From Otis tarda (Eukaryota > Chordata > Aves > Otidiformes > Otididae), in NCBI GenBank assembly GCA_026413225.1, contig JAPMTP010000097.1, positions 121,119 to 185,118 on the forward strand: 64,000 nucleotides of DNA, read 5' to 3'. The notes below the pieces were generated by a model that saw only the letters and a program-made list of their open reading frames with translations, was not told where the DNA came from and did no database searches. Shown in pieces: positions 33,855-45,250 of the stretch. Every line of letters begins with the position of its first letter. Positions within the stretch are counted from its first letter, which is position 1. A program made the position numbers and the translations under genes.

Positions 33855-35052
33855 AAAGCATTTGACACTGTCCCGCACGACATCCTTCTCTCTCTAAACT
33901 AGGAGAGGCATGGGTTCGATGGATGGACCACTCGGTGGATAAGGAGTTGGCTGGATGGCCACACTCAGAGAGAGTGGTGGTCAACGGCTCAATGTCCACG
34001 TGGAGACCGGTCACCAGTGGCGTCCCTCCAGGGGTCCGTGTTGGGCCCGGCCCTGGCCTCAACATCTTTGTTGGTGATATGGACAGTGGGATAGAGTGCA
34101 CCCTCAGCAAGTTCGCCGATGACACACCAAGCTGTGTGGTGCCGTCGACTCGCTGGAAGGGAGGGATGCCATCCAGAGGGGCCAGGGACAGGCTGGAGAG
34201 GTGGGCCCGTGCCAACCTCATGAGAGTTCAACCAGGCCAAGTGCAAGGTCCTGCACCTGGGTCGTGGCAATCCCAGTGCACAAACACAGGCTGGGCGGAG
34301 AATGGATTGAGAGCAGCCCTGAGGAGAAGGACTTGGGAGTGCTGGGTGGACGAGAGGCTCAACATGAGTGGGCAACGTGCGCCCTTGCGGGCCCAGAAGG
34401 CCAACCACATTCTGGGGCTGCATCAAGAGGAGCGTGGCCCAGCAGGTCCAAGGGAGGTGATTCTCCACCTCTACTCTGCCCTAGTGAGACCCCACCTGGA
34501 GTACTGCACATCCAGTTCTGGAGTCCCCAACACAAGAAGGACATGGACCAGTTTGGAAAGGGTCCAGGAGGAGGGCCACAAAAGATGATCAGAGGGCTGG
34601 AGCACCTCTCCTATAAGGACAGGCTGAGAGAGCTGGGGCTGTTCCAGCATGGAGAAGAGGAAGGCTCCGGGGAGACCTGAGAAGCGGTCTTCCAATACCT
34701 CAAGGGGGCCTACAGGAAAGATGGGGGAGAGGCTGTTCAGCAGGGCCTGTTGTGATAGGACAAGTGTGTAATGGGTTTAAATTAGAAGGAGGTAGGTTTT
34801 TAGATTCTAGATATTAGAAAAAAATTTTTTTACAATGAGAGTTGCTTAGAGCACTGGAACAGGTTGCCCAGAGAGGTGGTGGATGCCCCATCCCTGGAAA
34901 TGTTCAAGGCCAGGCTGGATGAGGGCTCTGAGGCAACCTGATCTAGTCAGGGATGTCCCTGCTTCTTGCAGGGGGGGTTGGACTAGATGAGCCTTTGAAG
35001 GTCCCTTCCAACTCTAACCATTCTATGATTCTACCATGATTCTACGATTCTC
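33855..35052 (+). mobile_element. CR1-type LINE, CR1b, 5'-truncated (unit 3)
   Basis: Begins within the RT domain at the first catalytic block (AAAGCATTTGACACTGTCCC) and runs to the 3' microsatellite at about 35027-35050. The 3' UTR differs from CR1a (CTAGTCAGGGATGTCCCTGC against CTAGTCCAGAGTGTCCCAGG), so it was a separate insertion. About 1.2 kb long, with many small insertions here. Unit 4 holds the cleaner copy. Confidence 0.92.
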
Positions 35053-35366
35053 TTACACATCTCCTCTCTTCACTTCTCCTGGCCGGGCCGGGCCGGAGTC
35101 GAGGCCCAGGCGGCCGCTGGCGGGAGGCCAGAGGGTGAGGCCTGCCAGGCCCACCAGCCTCGTGCCTCCCCCTCTCTGCTCCCGCTTCTGCTTCTTCACT
35201 TTATTTTTTCTTTTTTTTTCTTTGTTTTTAAAATTTTCCCCTTCTTAAATACATTATCTCAGAGGCCTTATCACTGTGGGCAATGCGCTCGGCCCTGGCC
35301 AGCAGCGGCTTCGCCCCCAGGCCCGGCTGGGCCCCGTGGACAAAGGGGGAAACTTCCAGCGGCCTC
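35053..35366 (-). repeat. LTR-like segment R2, unit 3
   Basis: Same truncated R2 as unit 1, beginning at the end of the CR1b microsatellite. Confidence 0.5.
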
Positions 35367-35925
35367 TTGAACCAAGGGCCCAAGGACAGCACTTGCACCC
35401 AGAACCTGACTGCCCGCGTTGCTGTGCTCCAGAGCATTAATCCAGGACGTTCAAAAGGAACACGAACGAAGCCCATTCCAAACGCGGTGCCCTCACTGGA
35501 GCAATGTTATTAACAATACGTAGGGAAAACGATTATTGCTACCGTGAGAATACCGATTTTGTAGTGAGCGCAAAAAAGGGTTTGTGCTGCGAGAAGGCGG
35601 ACTCGGGGGTCCCCAGGGCGGGGCACGCTGCAGTGTGTCATCAGGGCCCTTTCAGTGACCCGCCGTGATATGGGCGCTGCCGATTGGATGGCACGTGGCC
35701 AGCGTGTCACAGGGCCCTTGGCGGATACAGCTGTTGGCAGCAACGGGAGCACCCCACAGTGCCCGGAGGAGGCGCGACGGAGACAGGGCACAGGACGGAA
35801 TTGGGGTGCAAGGAGCTCCTGTGCAGCCTGCCCTTGTTCCCTGCACGACCCACGTCCGTGGTGCTTTTCCTGAGGCGTCTCTCGTCCCTGGGACAGGAGC
35901 CCTCGAGGACAGACCTCACGCCGAG
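35367..35925 (+). promoter_or_regulatory. Upstream/promoter region of MROH copy 3
   Basis: Equivalent of 5821-6352. The ATTGG and CACGTG elements persist. The GTCACA palindrome is broken by inserted bases (about 35638-35660), probably sequence error. Confidence 0.5.
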
Positions 35926-38900
35926 ATGGCGGAGAGACCGCCCAGCGTGCCCAGGAGGCTGGCCTCGGCTTGGGATGGAGGAGGAGGAGGAAGGTGCTGG
36001 AGCTGCCCCAGCACGGCAGCCTGATGAGGTGGAGGAGGTCCAGTCGCTGCACGCAGGTGAGTGGCTGAAGCTGGGGTTCCACAGGGCTGCAGTGGCTGCT
36101 GCCGCCTGTGGCCCCCCATCCATCCCCCCGTGCCCATTCCCACGGGAACAGGGTATGGGAGCTGTTCCCCACGAGCTGGGCTCCGGCCATGCTCCATCCA
36201 CTGGGCACCACCAGCCCCAACACGTGGGCAGAGAGACGGACGTCAGTGGTCCCCACCAGACCCTGCCCCGGGACTGGCCTGCCTGCCCGGGCAGTGCGGG
36301 AGCCTAGCCGCCTCTGTTCTCCAGCCTCCTCCCCGCAGCCCCTCCCAGCTCTGCCTGTGCTCTGTCTTTGCCACATCCAGGCTGGGACTTGTCGGAAGAG
36401 GAGGAGGAGCAGGAGGACACCCGTGCCCTCATCTGCTGGACAGCAGAGAGGTACCCACAGCCATCCCCCGCCTGGGCTGGGGCGGCTCCTGGCTGCTCGA
36501 GGACCAAGCACCGCCGTCAGGGCACTCGGGGTGACATCCCTCTCTTCCCCGCCCTTCCTTCTCCTGCAAATGTTTTAGGAATCCCTCAGCCTCACTGAGC
36601 AGGAAGGCACCACTGTCACGGCCATCGAGGGCAGGGCAGACTCTGAGTCCTGCAGGCCTGCAGAGGCTTGTGCGGCCGTGCTGGATGTGCCTGTGGAAAG
36701 AGGACACCTCCTGTTTGGAGCATGCTAAGTGGCCTTTGGCCGGGGCTCGAGCTCCCCAGGGCTTGTGTGCCCCCTGAAGCCGGGTCCCCTGGGCACCCAA
36801 GAGCCTTTTAGGCCGGCAGGGTGCAGGCGGGAAGGAGGAAGCCCACATCCCGGGGGCAGCCTGGGAAATGTGGCTGGCTCTGGCAGCACTCCATCCTCTC
36901 AGCCACGTGTCTCCTCCAGGTGCCCGGGACTGTGAGGCGCATCTACCGGCGGCTCACATCCAGCACGGATATGTGGCTCTGCCGAGGACCAGTGGGACAA
37001 CACCCTGCAGGAGCTGACCCACGCGCACCCCCGGGATGTGGTGGTGACCCTCCTGCGCTGTGCCCCATCATGCGACAGGTACGGGGCACACCTGCCTTCG
37101 AGGGAGCTCAGGGCTCACCAGCCTCTGTCTGAGCCCGTCCCACGGGGGCTGCCAGACAGCCAGAGATTTTCGGGGCACTGCCGACCCTCCGTTTCCCAGC
37201 CTTGACATCCCATCCCACAGCCCTCTCTGCCACGCTCCCTCCCTGCCCCTCAAGGCACCGGGTGCTATGGGCCGCCTTCCTGCCCCCCCCCCCCCCTGCA
37301 CGGAGCAGGCTTCTCCAGCCTTGGTGCTTGCCCAGGCCAGGGCGCTGTGGCCGAGACCCCCAGCTAACACAGAGCTCTGGGCCTGCAGAGCTGCTGCGAC
37401 CATGTGGAGGGCGATGGTCTCCTCGGGCAGGGACTGCGGAGAAGGTGCTGCTGGAGCTGCTCTGCGTGCTGGAGAACTGGCCCCTGCACAGCACGTCCAC
37501 CTCCGACGGGGACAGCACGGACGTCTTTTGCCCTGGCACGTGAGTTTCTGGACTCTGCCTCTCCCGGGGCGGCTCTCCATGCTCCCCTGCATCGGCTCTG
37601 TCTCACGCGTGGGCTGGGAAACCTGGCTTAGGGGCAGGCTGAGGGGGGGGGGCCACGAGGCCACCATGCTCCCCCTGCGTCTCCCACGGCCCAGGCCAGA
37701 GCCCCGGAGCCTCCCCCTCCCACGCTGGGGCCCCGCCACAGGGATATTTGGAGCACTGAGTGCTCTCTCTGGGTGTTTGCCTGATGCCCTTTCTGCAGGC
37801 AACCAGGGCGCTGCTTGGGGAGATCCTCCGACTGCCCGGGTGCCGAGGGGACTGACGACGCATTTCCCCCACCTCTTGCTGGATTCTGCTCTTCCAGAAG
37901 TTTTCTGCTTCAGCACCAAGAGCAGATGCCAGAGGAGGTTGAAACCTTCTGGAGGGAATGCCGGGAGGAAGATGGCCTTCCCACACACCCTAAAAGGTGC
38001 CCCACATCCCACTCCTCCTGTTTCTCCCACACGGCCCCACTGGAGCTGCGGCCAGGGCTCCCGGCGTGACCCTGGCCTTTGCTGTGCACGCAGGTTTGCA
38101 GTGCTGACTGTCAAAGCGCTGCTCTGCCACGTTGGCTATGAGAACGAGGTGTTGGAAGTCGCACGGAAGCATGGCTGGGACATGCTCCTCAATGCTGAGA
38201 CCCAGCACTGCGCAGTGGGTCTGCTGGCCAGGTGAGAGCCCCCTTCTCCCCGCACCCCCCTGCCATTTCTGCCCACTGCAGACAGGGGCGCCCCACACAA
38301 TCCCCTTGGTCTTGGGTGAGGGGGACTTGTCAGCGAGGGATGGCCCAGCAGGCCCTGGAAAAGCCTGGGAGAGGTGGGGGCACAGGAGCAGCCACCTCCC
38401 AGAGCGCCAGGGGTCTCCTCAGAAGGGAAGACTTTGGGGCAGGAAGGGGGTTTTTCAACTTCTTTCCCCGGAAGGAGCCTGCTGCTGTTGGAGAAAACTT
38501 GGCGAGGGGTGGTGGGGAAAGCCCGGGCCTCCGGGAGCAAACGCTGCCGGCCCCGGCTGGAGCAGAGCGCAAAGGGGGCCTTGGCCTGCCCGGCCCAGCC
38601 TGTGGGGGTAACAGCTGGATGAGGGGGGACAGTCAGTCCCGGGAGAGGTTTGCACGCCGTGCTCAGGGCCAACCGTGCCTTCTTCATCCCCTTGACAGAG
38701 AGACTGCTCGGCGCCTCGAGTTACTTCTGTTGCTGGGACGAGCAAACTACCTCCCTACAGCTGCTCAGCCAGGAAAGAGCCACGCTGGCAGATCCCTGCC
38801 CGCATGACATTCCTTGTGGAGGTGAGCCAGATGGGGAGCGCTGCCTCGCTGAGCTGCCTCCCACCACTCTGCCCTGCTGGCAGCAGCAGCTGCGGGGCAG

Positions 38901-41894
38901 CCCAGCCGAGTGGAGCTGGGGCAGAGGGGGAGCTCTGGCGAGCGATCGGGGAGAAGCTGCCGAGGGCTGGGAGGCACAGCGCAGTGAAGGCGAGCGACCT
39001 GCGCCGTGTGCCCCAGGGGCTCTGCAGCCGCTGCTGCCACCTTGGGGCTGGGCTGCCTGGGACGGCCGCCCGCGCCCTCTGCTCCCTGGCTGGACCCAGC
39101 CCTGCGCGGTGCTGGGGTCCTGCCGGCCAAGGCACCCCTCTCACTGCTGCCCCCTGTGTTTTAGCTCACTGCCCTGCCCTGACGCAAGCAGATGGAGTGG
39201 CCACATCCTGCAGCTCGCCCCAAGGTTCCTGCACAGCGAGTGCACGGCCATGCGTCGCCTGCTGCTCAGAGAGGGCCTCGTCGAGCTCTGCAAGACCCCC
39301 GTGATGGTGAGCAGGGGGCAGCCAGCTGAAGCTGTGGCTGGCCACGTGGGGCTGGGCACGGGGTGCTGGGTAGCAGAGGATCGCTTGGACTTGGCTGGGC
39401 CTTGGGAGCTGTGGTAGCTGCTCCCAACCGGCTCCCCTGCTGCCTCCCCGTTCACCTGCCCGAGTCCTTTCGGGGGCAGGCCTTTGCACCTGGCTCCCGA
39501 GGCAGCAGCGTGGGCTCAAACTGCTGCAGTGGTTTTTGTCCGTGCAGCCTCTTTGGGCTTCACAACACAGCACTGTGTTCCACACAGGTCCAAAAAATGC
39601 AGTGTCTGCTGCCAGTGCTGGTAGACCTGCTGCAGGATGCAACGAATGCCGTGTGGTGGTTGAGAAGGCCCTGTTTGTGCTCAGCGATAGTGCTTATGCT
39701 CCATGGACGTCCCAGATTCCCAGCAGCATCGCTCTGCCACTTGGCTGAGAGGCTCCGGCCACTCTTCGATAACGTAAGGCTTTGTGCCCCCCACCACGGG
39801 CGCTGGCGAAACTTTGTGCCCCATGGCTTTTCAGACCCGTGCCCTGTGGTGCCGGCCTGGAGCAGCTGGTGCTCAGGTCTTGCCCTCTTCCTTTCCCCCA
39901 GGGAGTCCATCTCTGTCCAGCTGCTCTCCATCGACATCTTTGGAGATGTGATGGAGTTCGTAGTTCCAGAAGGAAAACAGCCACTGAAAGGCGCAGGTGC
40001 AGCAGAGAGCCTGATCCCGCCTGCACTCTGCCACTTGCATGATGAAAACCAGACGCGTGGCAGAGGTGAGGATTTCTGACCTGCTGGGGTCCCCGCGGGG
40101 AGAGTGGCTCGGCTGCCTCCTGTCCCGGTGCCTCCCGCGGGCTGCACGGCGCTCCAGCCTCCTCCTGGCCTTGGCTCCCAGAGCAGCAGCAGCTCTGGGG
40201 GAGCTCCTGTCCTGCTGCCCCGGCAGCACCAGGTGCCCCGAGGATTGGGGATTGTCCCACTCCTGGTCCCGGGCACCGAACCCGCCGGCGGACGCCTTTG
40301 TCAGCTGCTGCATCTTCCCAGCAGCGGCCAGGAAGAGGCCCACTGAGCCTTGGCCAGGTGCAGGGGACGCAGGTCCTGTGCCCTGGGCAGCGGTGCCATC
40401 TCCCGAGTCTCTGCTGCTCTGCAGGCCTCTCAGGTAATCACTGCTTCGAGGTTACCAAGTTCCTGAAGAAGAGCTGAAGCTCAGGAAGCTGGTGAAGAGG
40501 GGGGGGGGCAGCAGACATGGGAGGGCTGGCCAGTGCCTGGGTAAGGATGGCCCCAGAGCCCCCAGAGCCACCAGAGCCCCAGAGCCAGGCTGGGACAAGC
40601 CCCCTGTCCTCACTGCCCAGCGTGTGGTGCTGGCAGCTGTGCCCCTGCCCACTGCTGCCAGCCTGCACCCCACCCCGCACGCTGCCTTCCTCAGGCGTGC
40701 GGCCCCCACGGAGCTCTTCTCCAGGCTCCTCTTCCTCCCCAAGCCCGGCACCAGCCGGCTGCTGGCTGGAGTTTGCCGTGGGTGTCCCGGCAGAGGCAGG
40801 CCGGTCCTGCCATGCAGGGGCCGCCCGGCCAAAGGGGGGACATCCTCGTGCCAACCTTTCCCCTCCGTTCCCTTGCGCTCTCTCCAGCTGGCAGAGTGCA
40901 GCAGCCAGAACCGGCAGACGAGTACCTGCTGCAGGTGCTGCAGTACCTGCAGAGCCCGCAAGGAGTCCATACCCCGAGAGGCTGGCCATTAGGTTCATTG
41001 GTGAGCCACAACTCCCCGGGGTCCCTCCCTGCCCCACTGCAGCTTGGCCCCAGCCCCCGGCTGCTGCAGCGGCAGCAGGGAATGGGCTGTGGAGCCCCAG
41101 GTGCCCCACGCGGGGCCGGGGCAGCCGTGGGGCTCCCTGTCGCCCTCTCTCCACCCCCTGCCCTTGGCAGCACGTCCACGCTCGGGGACGGCCCCGGCGC
41201 TCAGCCCGGCCCCGCCCGAGGGGAGGAGAAGGCGTGTAGCTGGGCTGATGTGGGGAAGCTGTGCTGCTGGGGCTGGCGGGACTGCTCATGGGCTGTGTGT
41301 TCCTAGGTCGTGCTGGGCTGTGCGTGAGGGCTCAGTGGCAGGGAAAGCTCCAGATCCTGTGCCAGGGGTGAGTGAGCGCAGGCGAGGTGTCCAGAAAACG
41401 GGGACTGTCGGGGGAGAGGAAAGAACCCGGGCAGGGGGCTGCCTTAATCCCTGCCCCAGCCGGGGAGGGAGCTCTGCTCCCTGTGCAGACGAGGGGCGGC
41501 GTGGGCAGAGCAGGAGATGTCAGGGGCAGGTGGGGTATTTGTGGCTTGGTGTCAGAACCTTCCGGCCCATCCCGTTGGCCCCCTGCTCCCCTCCTGGCCA
41601 TGGGAAGGAGCGTTCTGGGCTGGCCCTGGCAGGGAGGGCTTCCTGGGGTCCCCGCGGATGCAGGCTCTGACCTGGGCTCTGTTCCTCTCTGTTCCAGCCC
41701 TGGAAGGCATGACAAGTGACCCCAAGCCCCTCGGTCTCCAACGTGCTGGCAGCTCAAACGCTGCTTGTGCTGCGGCCTGCAGAAGAGAAGGTCTGCCACC
41801 AGATTTGGGCTGCTGCACAGGCTGTGGAGGGAGGCGGCCTTCTTTCCGGGGCGCTGGCTGGCTGTGCTGCTGCAGCTGCGTGCGGAGCTGATCC
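35926..41894 (+). pseudogene. MROH-like: MROH-like gene, copy 3, insertion-riddled
   Basis: Exon equivalents: 35926-36056, 36381-36450, 36579-36723, 36920-37078, 37389-37539, 37799-37996, 38094-38231, 38699-38821, 39165-39306, 39588-39773, 39902-40065, 40425-40540, 40888-41000, 41307-about 41367, 41698-about 41894. Nearly every exon is longer than in the other copies (for example +4, +2, +4, +3, +10, +8, +4, +9, +8, +10); only exon 7 keeps its exact 138 bases. Changes are almost all insertions and are equally dense in introns. Exon 12 contains a run of 10 G at 40499-40508 where other copies have two. The exon 3 donor GTAAGT reads GCTAAGT. The copy cannot encode the protein as written. I favour uncorrected long-read error over true decay, because deletions and substitutions are scarce. 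Confidence 0.75.
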
Positions 41895-42003
41895 CAGGAG
41901 CTCCCTGTGTGCTGGACCACCTCAGAGCCTGGAGAGGGGATGGCCTCTCGAGAGCGGGATTGTGGGGAAGGTGCTGCCTTCTCCATGTTTTTAGGTTGTG
42001 AAA

Positions 42004-42009
42004 AATAAA
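42004..42009 (+). terminator. Poly(A) signal AATAAA, MROH copy 3
   Basis: Conserved AATAAA at the position equivalent to the other copies. Confidence 0.7.
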
Positions 42010-42579
42010 GGAGTTCAAAAGCCAGGCCCTGAAGAAGCAACCGGGAGCCTCATGAGGAAAGAGAGTGACCAGTCGTGCCCGCTGTCCCGCAGCTGGCGGC
42101 AGCACCCGGGACATACCCACAGCCCGTGGCCTGGCCGCAGGCGCCAGCTGCTCCGCCGGCCCTGCGAGAGCAAGAGGGAAAGGAGAGGAAAAGCTTTTGG
42201 CTCCCGAAGGCACCGCGCTCTGCAAAGCTCATGGCTCCCGTGGCAAGGAGTGGATGGGGTACAGCCCACAGCACCAGGCCATTTCTGTCCCTGCACCACT
42301 GGCGCACAGCACTGGAGCTGCACAGAGCAGCCGCAAGAGTCTTTTGCGACAAGTGCTGAGGTGAGCGAGGCCAGGTCACAGCAAAAGGTCCTCCAGTGGG
42401 GCCGATCCCTGTTCTGAAAGTGCGTTCACCTCTGGCGACCCAGGAGACTCTTTATCCTGGCCCAGGTCTCAGTGCTGCAGAGGACAAGGTGGCGGCAGAA
42501 GAATCCTAGAACGGCCCTCAGGTCAGCTCCTGGTCTCCTTTCAGCGCCCCGTGCAACTCTCTTCCCGCCCTTGCAGGAG
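42010..42579. other. 3' intergenic segment after MROH copy 3
   Basis: Copy of 12123-12671 with scattered insertions. No gene recognised. Confidence 0.5.
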
Positions 42580-43848
42580 AGGGAGCAGCTCTGGTCCCCG
42601 CCGGGGGGGGGGGGGGGGGGTGGGAACATTTATCCCCCCACTTCCCTCCCTGCGTGTTCACGGTTCCTCTGTGCCACGCTCCGTTGCCACGCCTGCCTGC
42701 CCTCCTGTGCCCATTGCCCAGCGCCCATGGATGCGGCTGCAGGGAGGCACGTGCCAGCCCCGCCAGCCCCACCAGCAGCCCGCCAGGACTCCAAAGACTC
42801 CTCTGAGCTCCTCAGGCTGTCGCTGCCCTGTCCATCACGTGGCTGATGCACCCCCTCATGGGCCCGCTTTTGCCTAAGGAAAGGGCAACGTCTGCCCCTC
42901 CCGCAGACGAATGGCCGAGCCGGGAAGCGAGAAGCACCCCCAGCAGCAGGGCTGGAGCAGGAGCGCTGCTGCAAGGGGAAGGTGATGTTCCGACAGCAGC
43001 AGCCCATCCCGTTGGCGTAGCAGAATCAGCATCTCTGCTGCTGGCCAGGGTCTGTTGCCCTTTGGAGATCAAAAGCCATCTGATTTTGCAGCAGCAAAGA
43101 CTGCAGCAAGCCCCCAGGGGAAAAAAGGGGTTCCCGGCTGCAAGAAGCCGGCTTCTGCACCTGACAACACGCCCTGCAGAGCGTGCGCAAGAGAAGCAGC
43201 GGCGGCTGACACTTCACCTTGCTTGCTTTCTTCCAGAACATTTCCACCCCACCAGCATCTGTGAGGTTTTCTGCAGAGAGGGTGGCTGCTGATGAAGAGG
43301 AGGCCAGGCTGCCCCCACCCACCTCCTCCCTGAGGAGGGCGCAGCCAGCCAGGCAGGGTCACTGCCAGAAAATAGGGCAACTGCCAAAATGCAACTGCTC
43401 TCGGAGGTGCCAGAGATTCCCTGCAGCACAGTTCAGATGGAGCCAGGAGTCCACAAAGGAGCTGCTCGCTGATCTGGTGAGATTTTACTGAAAAACAAGA
43501 GCTTTAAACCATGGAGTCCTTGCAATACTTGAAGTCATGGGGAGATGGGGAGTGACCATGGAAATCTTTTGTGCCACACGGAGGTTTTGCTGCTCGTCGT
43601 CTCGTGGCAAAACCCCCTTGAGACGAGCTGTCACACGTGAGGGCGAGAGGTGCATTTTCTTGCCCAAAAAGACATCTTGTGGATTTGCTGGCTGTTTCTT
43701 GTGAGGACCAGGGGCTGTCAGCCGTACACCTGCTGTCACAGTTCAGCCCCACGCCCGGGACCAAGCTACGCAAGTCTCTCACTGATCCCCCAGCCTGCTG
43801 TGAAAGGAAATCGGGGAGAGGGGAATAGAACAAAAAAACCCCACCAAA
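42580..43848. other. GC-rich flank (unit 4) with 18-base G run
   Basis: Copy of 1-1194 with many small insertions, including a run of 18 G at 42603-42620 where the other units have three or fewer. No gene. Confidence 0.6.
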
Positions 43849-44475
43849 GTAGGATAATGAGAGAGAGGAAAAAAATCTCCCCCTACCCCTGCCTGTTCCT
43901 GGGCTAAAGTTCATTCCAAATTATCTCGAACCCCGAGCAGCACAGGGGGAACTAGGGCATGGGGGCTGCGCTCAGTTCGTCACACGCTGTTTTCCGCCAC
44001 TCCTTGCTCCTTTGGGGAAGAACTCCTCACATTGTCCTGTGCCCCGGTGTGGGAGGTCCTCCCCGGGCTGCAGGGGGATCTCTGCTCCTCCGGGGGCTCC
44101 CCGGGCTGCAGGGAGCTCAAGCCGGCCTCACCATGGGCTGCACCACGGAGCTGCAGGGGAATCCCGGCCCGCAGCCACTTTTCTCTTCCCCCTCCTTCTT
44201 CGCTGCCCGCTTCGGGCGCCTGCAGCCCTTCCTCTCTCAAGAAATCCTTCACAAGGCTCCCGGCTCAGGCAGACGCCTCTCAGCTTCTCTTCACATCTCC
44301 TCTCTTCACTTATCACTGTGGGCAATCGGCTCTGGCCCTGGCCAGCAGCGGCTCTGCCCCAGGCGGCGGCTGGGCCCCCGTGGACAAAGGGGAAACTTCC
44401 CAGCGGCCTCTGGCCGCTTGGCAGCTGCCGCTGGGGTGCCCCCTGCCACACCGAAGCAGCCCAGACGGTGCAGCA
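43849..44475 (-). repeat. LTR-like segment R1, unit 4, internally deleted
   Basis: R1 as in unit 1 but lacking about 200 bases: CTCTCTTCACTT is joined directly to ATCACTGTGGGCAAT at about 44312. The pyrimidine tract and GGCCAGAGGGTGAGG section are gone. Confidence 0.5.
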
Positions 44476-45250
44476 ATTCGGTCTGTAACGAGCTGTTGGC
44501 TCACAGTAGTTCATTGCAAAAGTGCAATCAGAATTCTGCTGCCACTCCTTTCTGCCATTCCAAACCACAGAGTCTGTAACAGCACATCTACCGTTTTACT
44601 TGGCTTAGGAAAAGGCCAAAAGAAGACAAATTAAAATCATCACTAATTCTCAAGGATCAGGCAGTTAACATAGTGTAAAACATTTCCCAGGAAAAGCGTG
44701 ACGTCTGTGGAACATGGGAAAAGCACTTTTGTGGTGCTTTCACACTATTTCATACGTTAGTATTTTGGACCCTTACATCGATTAGTTGCAGATTCATTAA
44801 TCATTTTTTGCAGCTGAGAGTGTTAAGACTTAAATTATGCCAAAAGTTAAAGTGAAGTAATTTAAAGACGAACAGTTACAGTCATTTTGTGAAGAAAACG
44901 AGTTAAACATTGTGCTATCCATCTCTTCAGTAAACTGAGTATGTGGTGAGCTCGTTGACAGGTTCTGCTCCGTGAACGGTGCTGTGCAGTTCTGTGAACT
45001 CTGTTTTACAGTTCCGCCCAAGGGATAACGACAGTTCGCTGCTGAACCTCTCCAGTATCCCTGGGAGACAGGTGGTTGCTGTTCTGCTTTATAAACAGAG
45101 TTGCTGCGGATTATTTTTTACCATTATTTTCAAGCCTGAGTGCTTTCAGCAGCCTAAGTAACCTGGTTGCAGCAACACTACAGAAGAAGAGAATTTCTGG
45201 CTCAGCGTTCCAGGGCCAAACCCATCCGATCCTGTAGTTCTAAAAGCAGA
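44476..45250. other. AT-richer flank between R1 and CR1a (unit 4)
   Basis: Copy of 29971-30750, including the ~87 bp missing in unit 1. No gene recognised. Confidence 0.6.

Larger units (their letters stand above)
27986..42579 (+). repeat. Tandem segmental duplication, unit 3
   Basis: Carries two CR1 elements (CR1a and CR1b) separated by about 225 bp of AT-rich sequence, then R2 and an MROH copy. The first ~4.5 kb is clean. From about 32545 on it is riddled with 1-8-base insertions relative to the other units. Confidence 0.93.

Noticed and set aside
37060-38235. 391-codon frame in unit 3
   Set aside because: Read-through of exons 5-7 and introns with inserted bases. It is not open in the sister copies.
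35926-41894. Copy 3 as an anciently decayed pseudogene
   Set aside because: Substitution divergence from sister copies is low while insertions are dense and present in every feature type. Decay would give deletions and substitutions as well.
42603-42620. G18 run as a functional G-quadruplex or regulatory site
   Set aside because: It is absent from all other units and located in the error-rich zone; artefact is the simpler reading.
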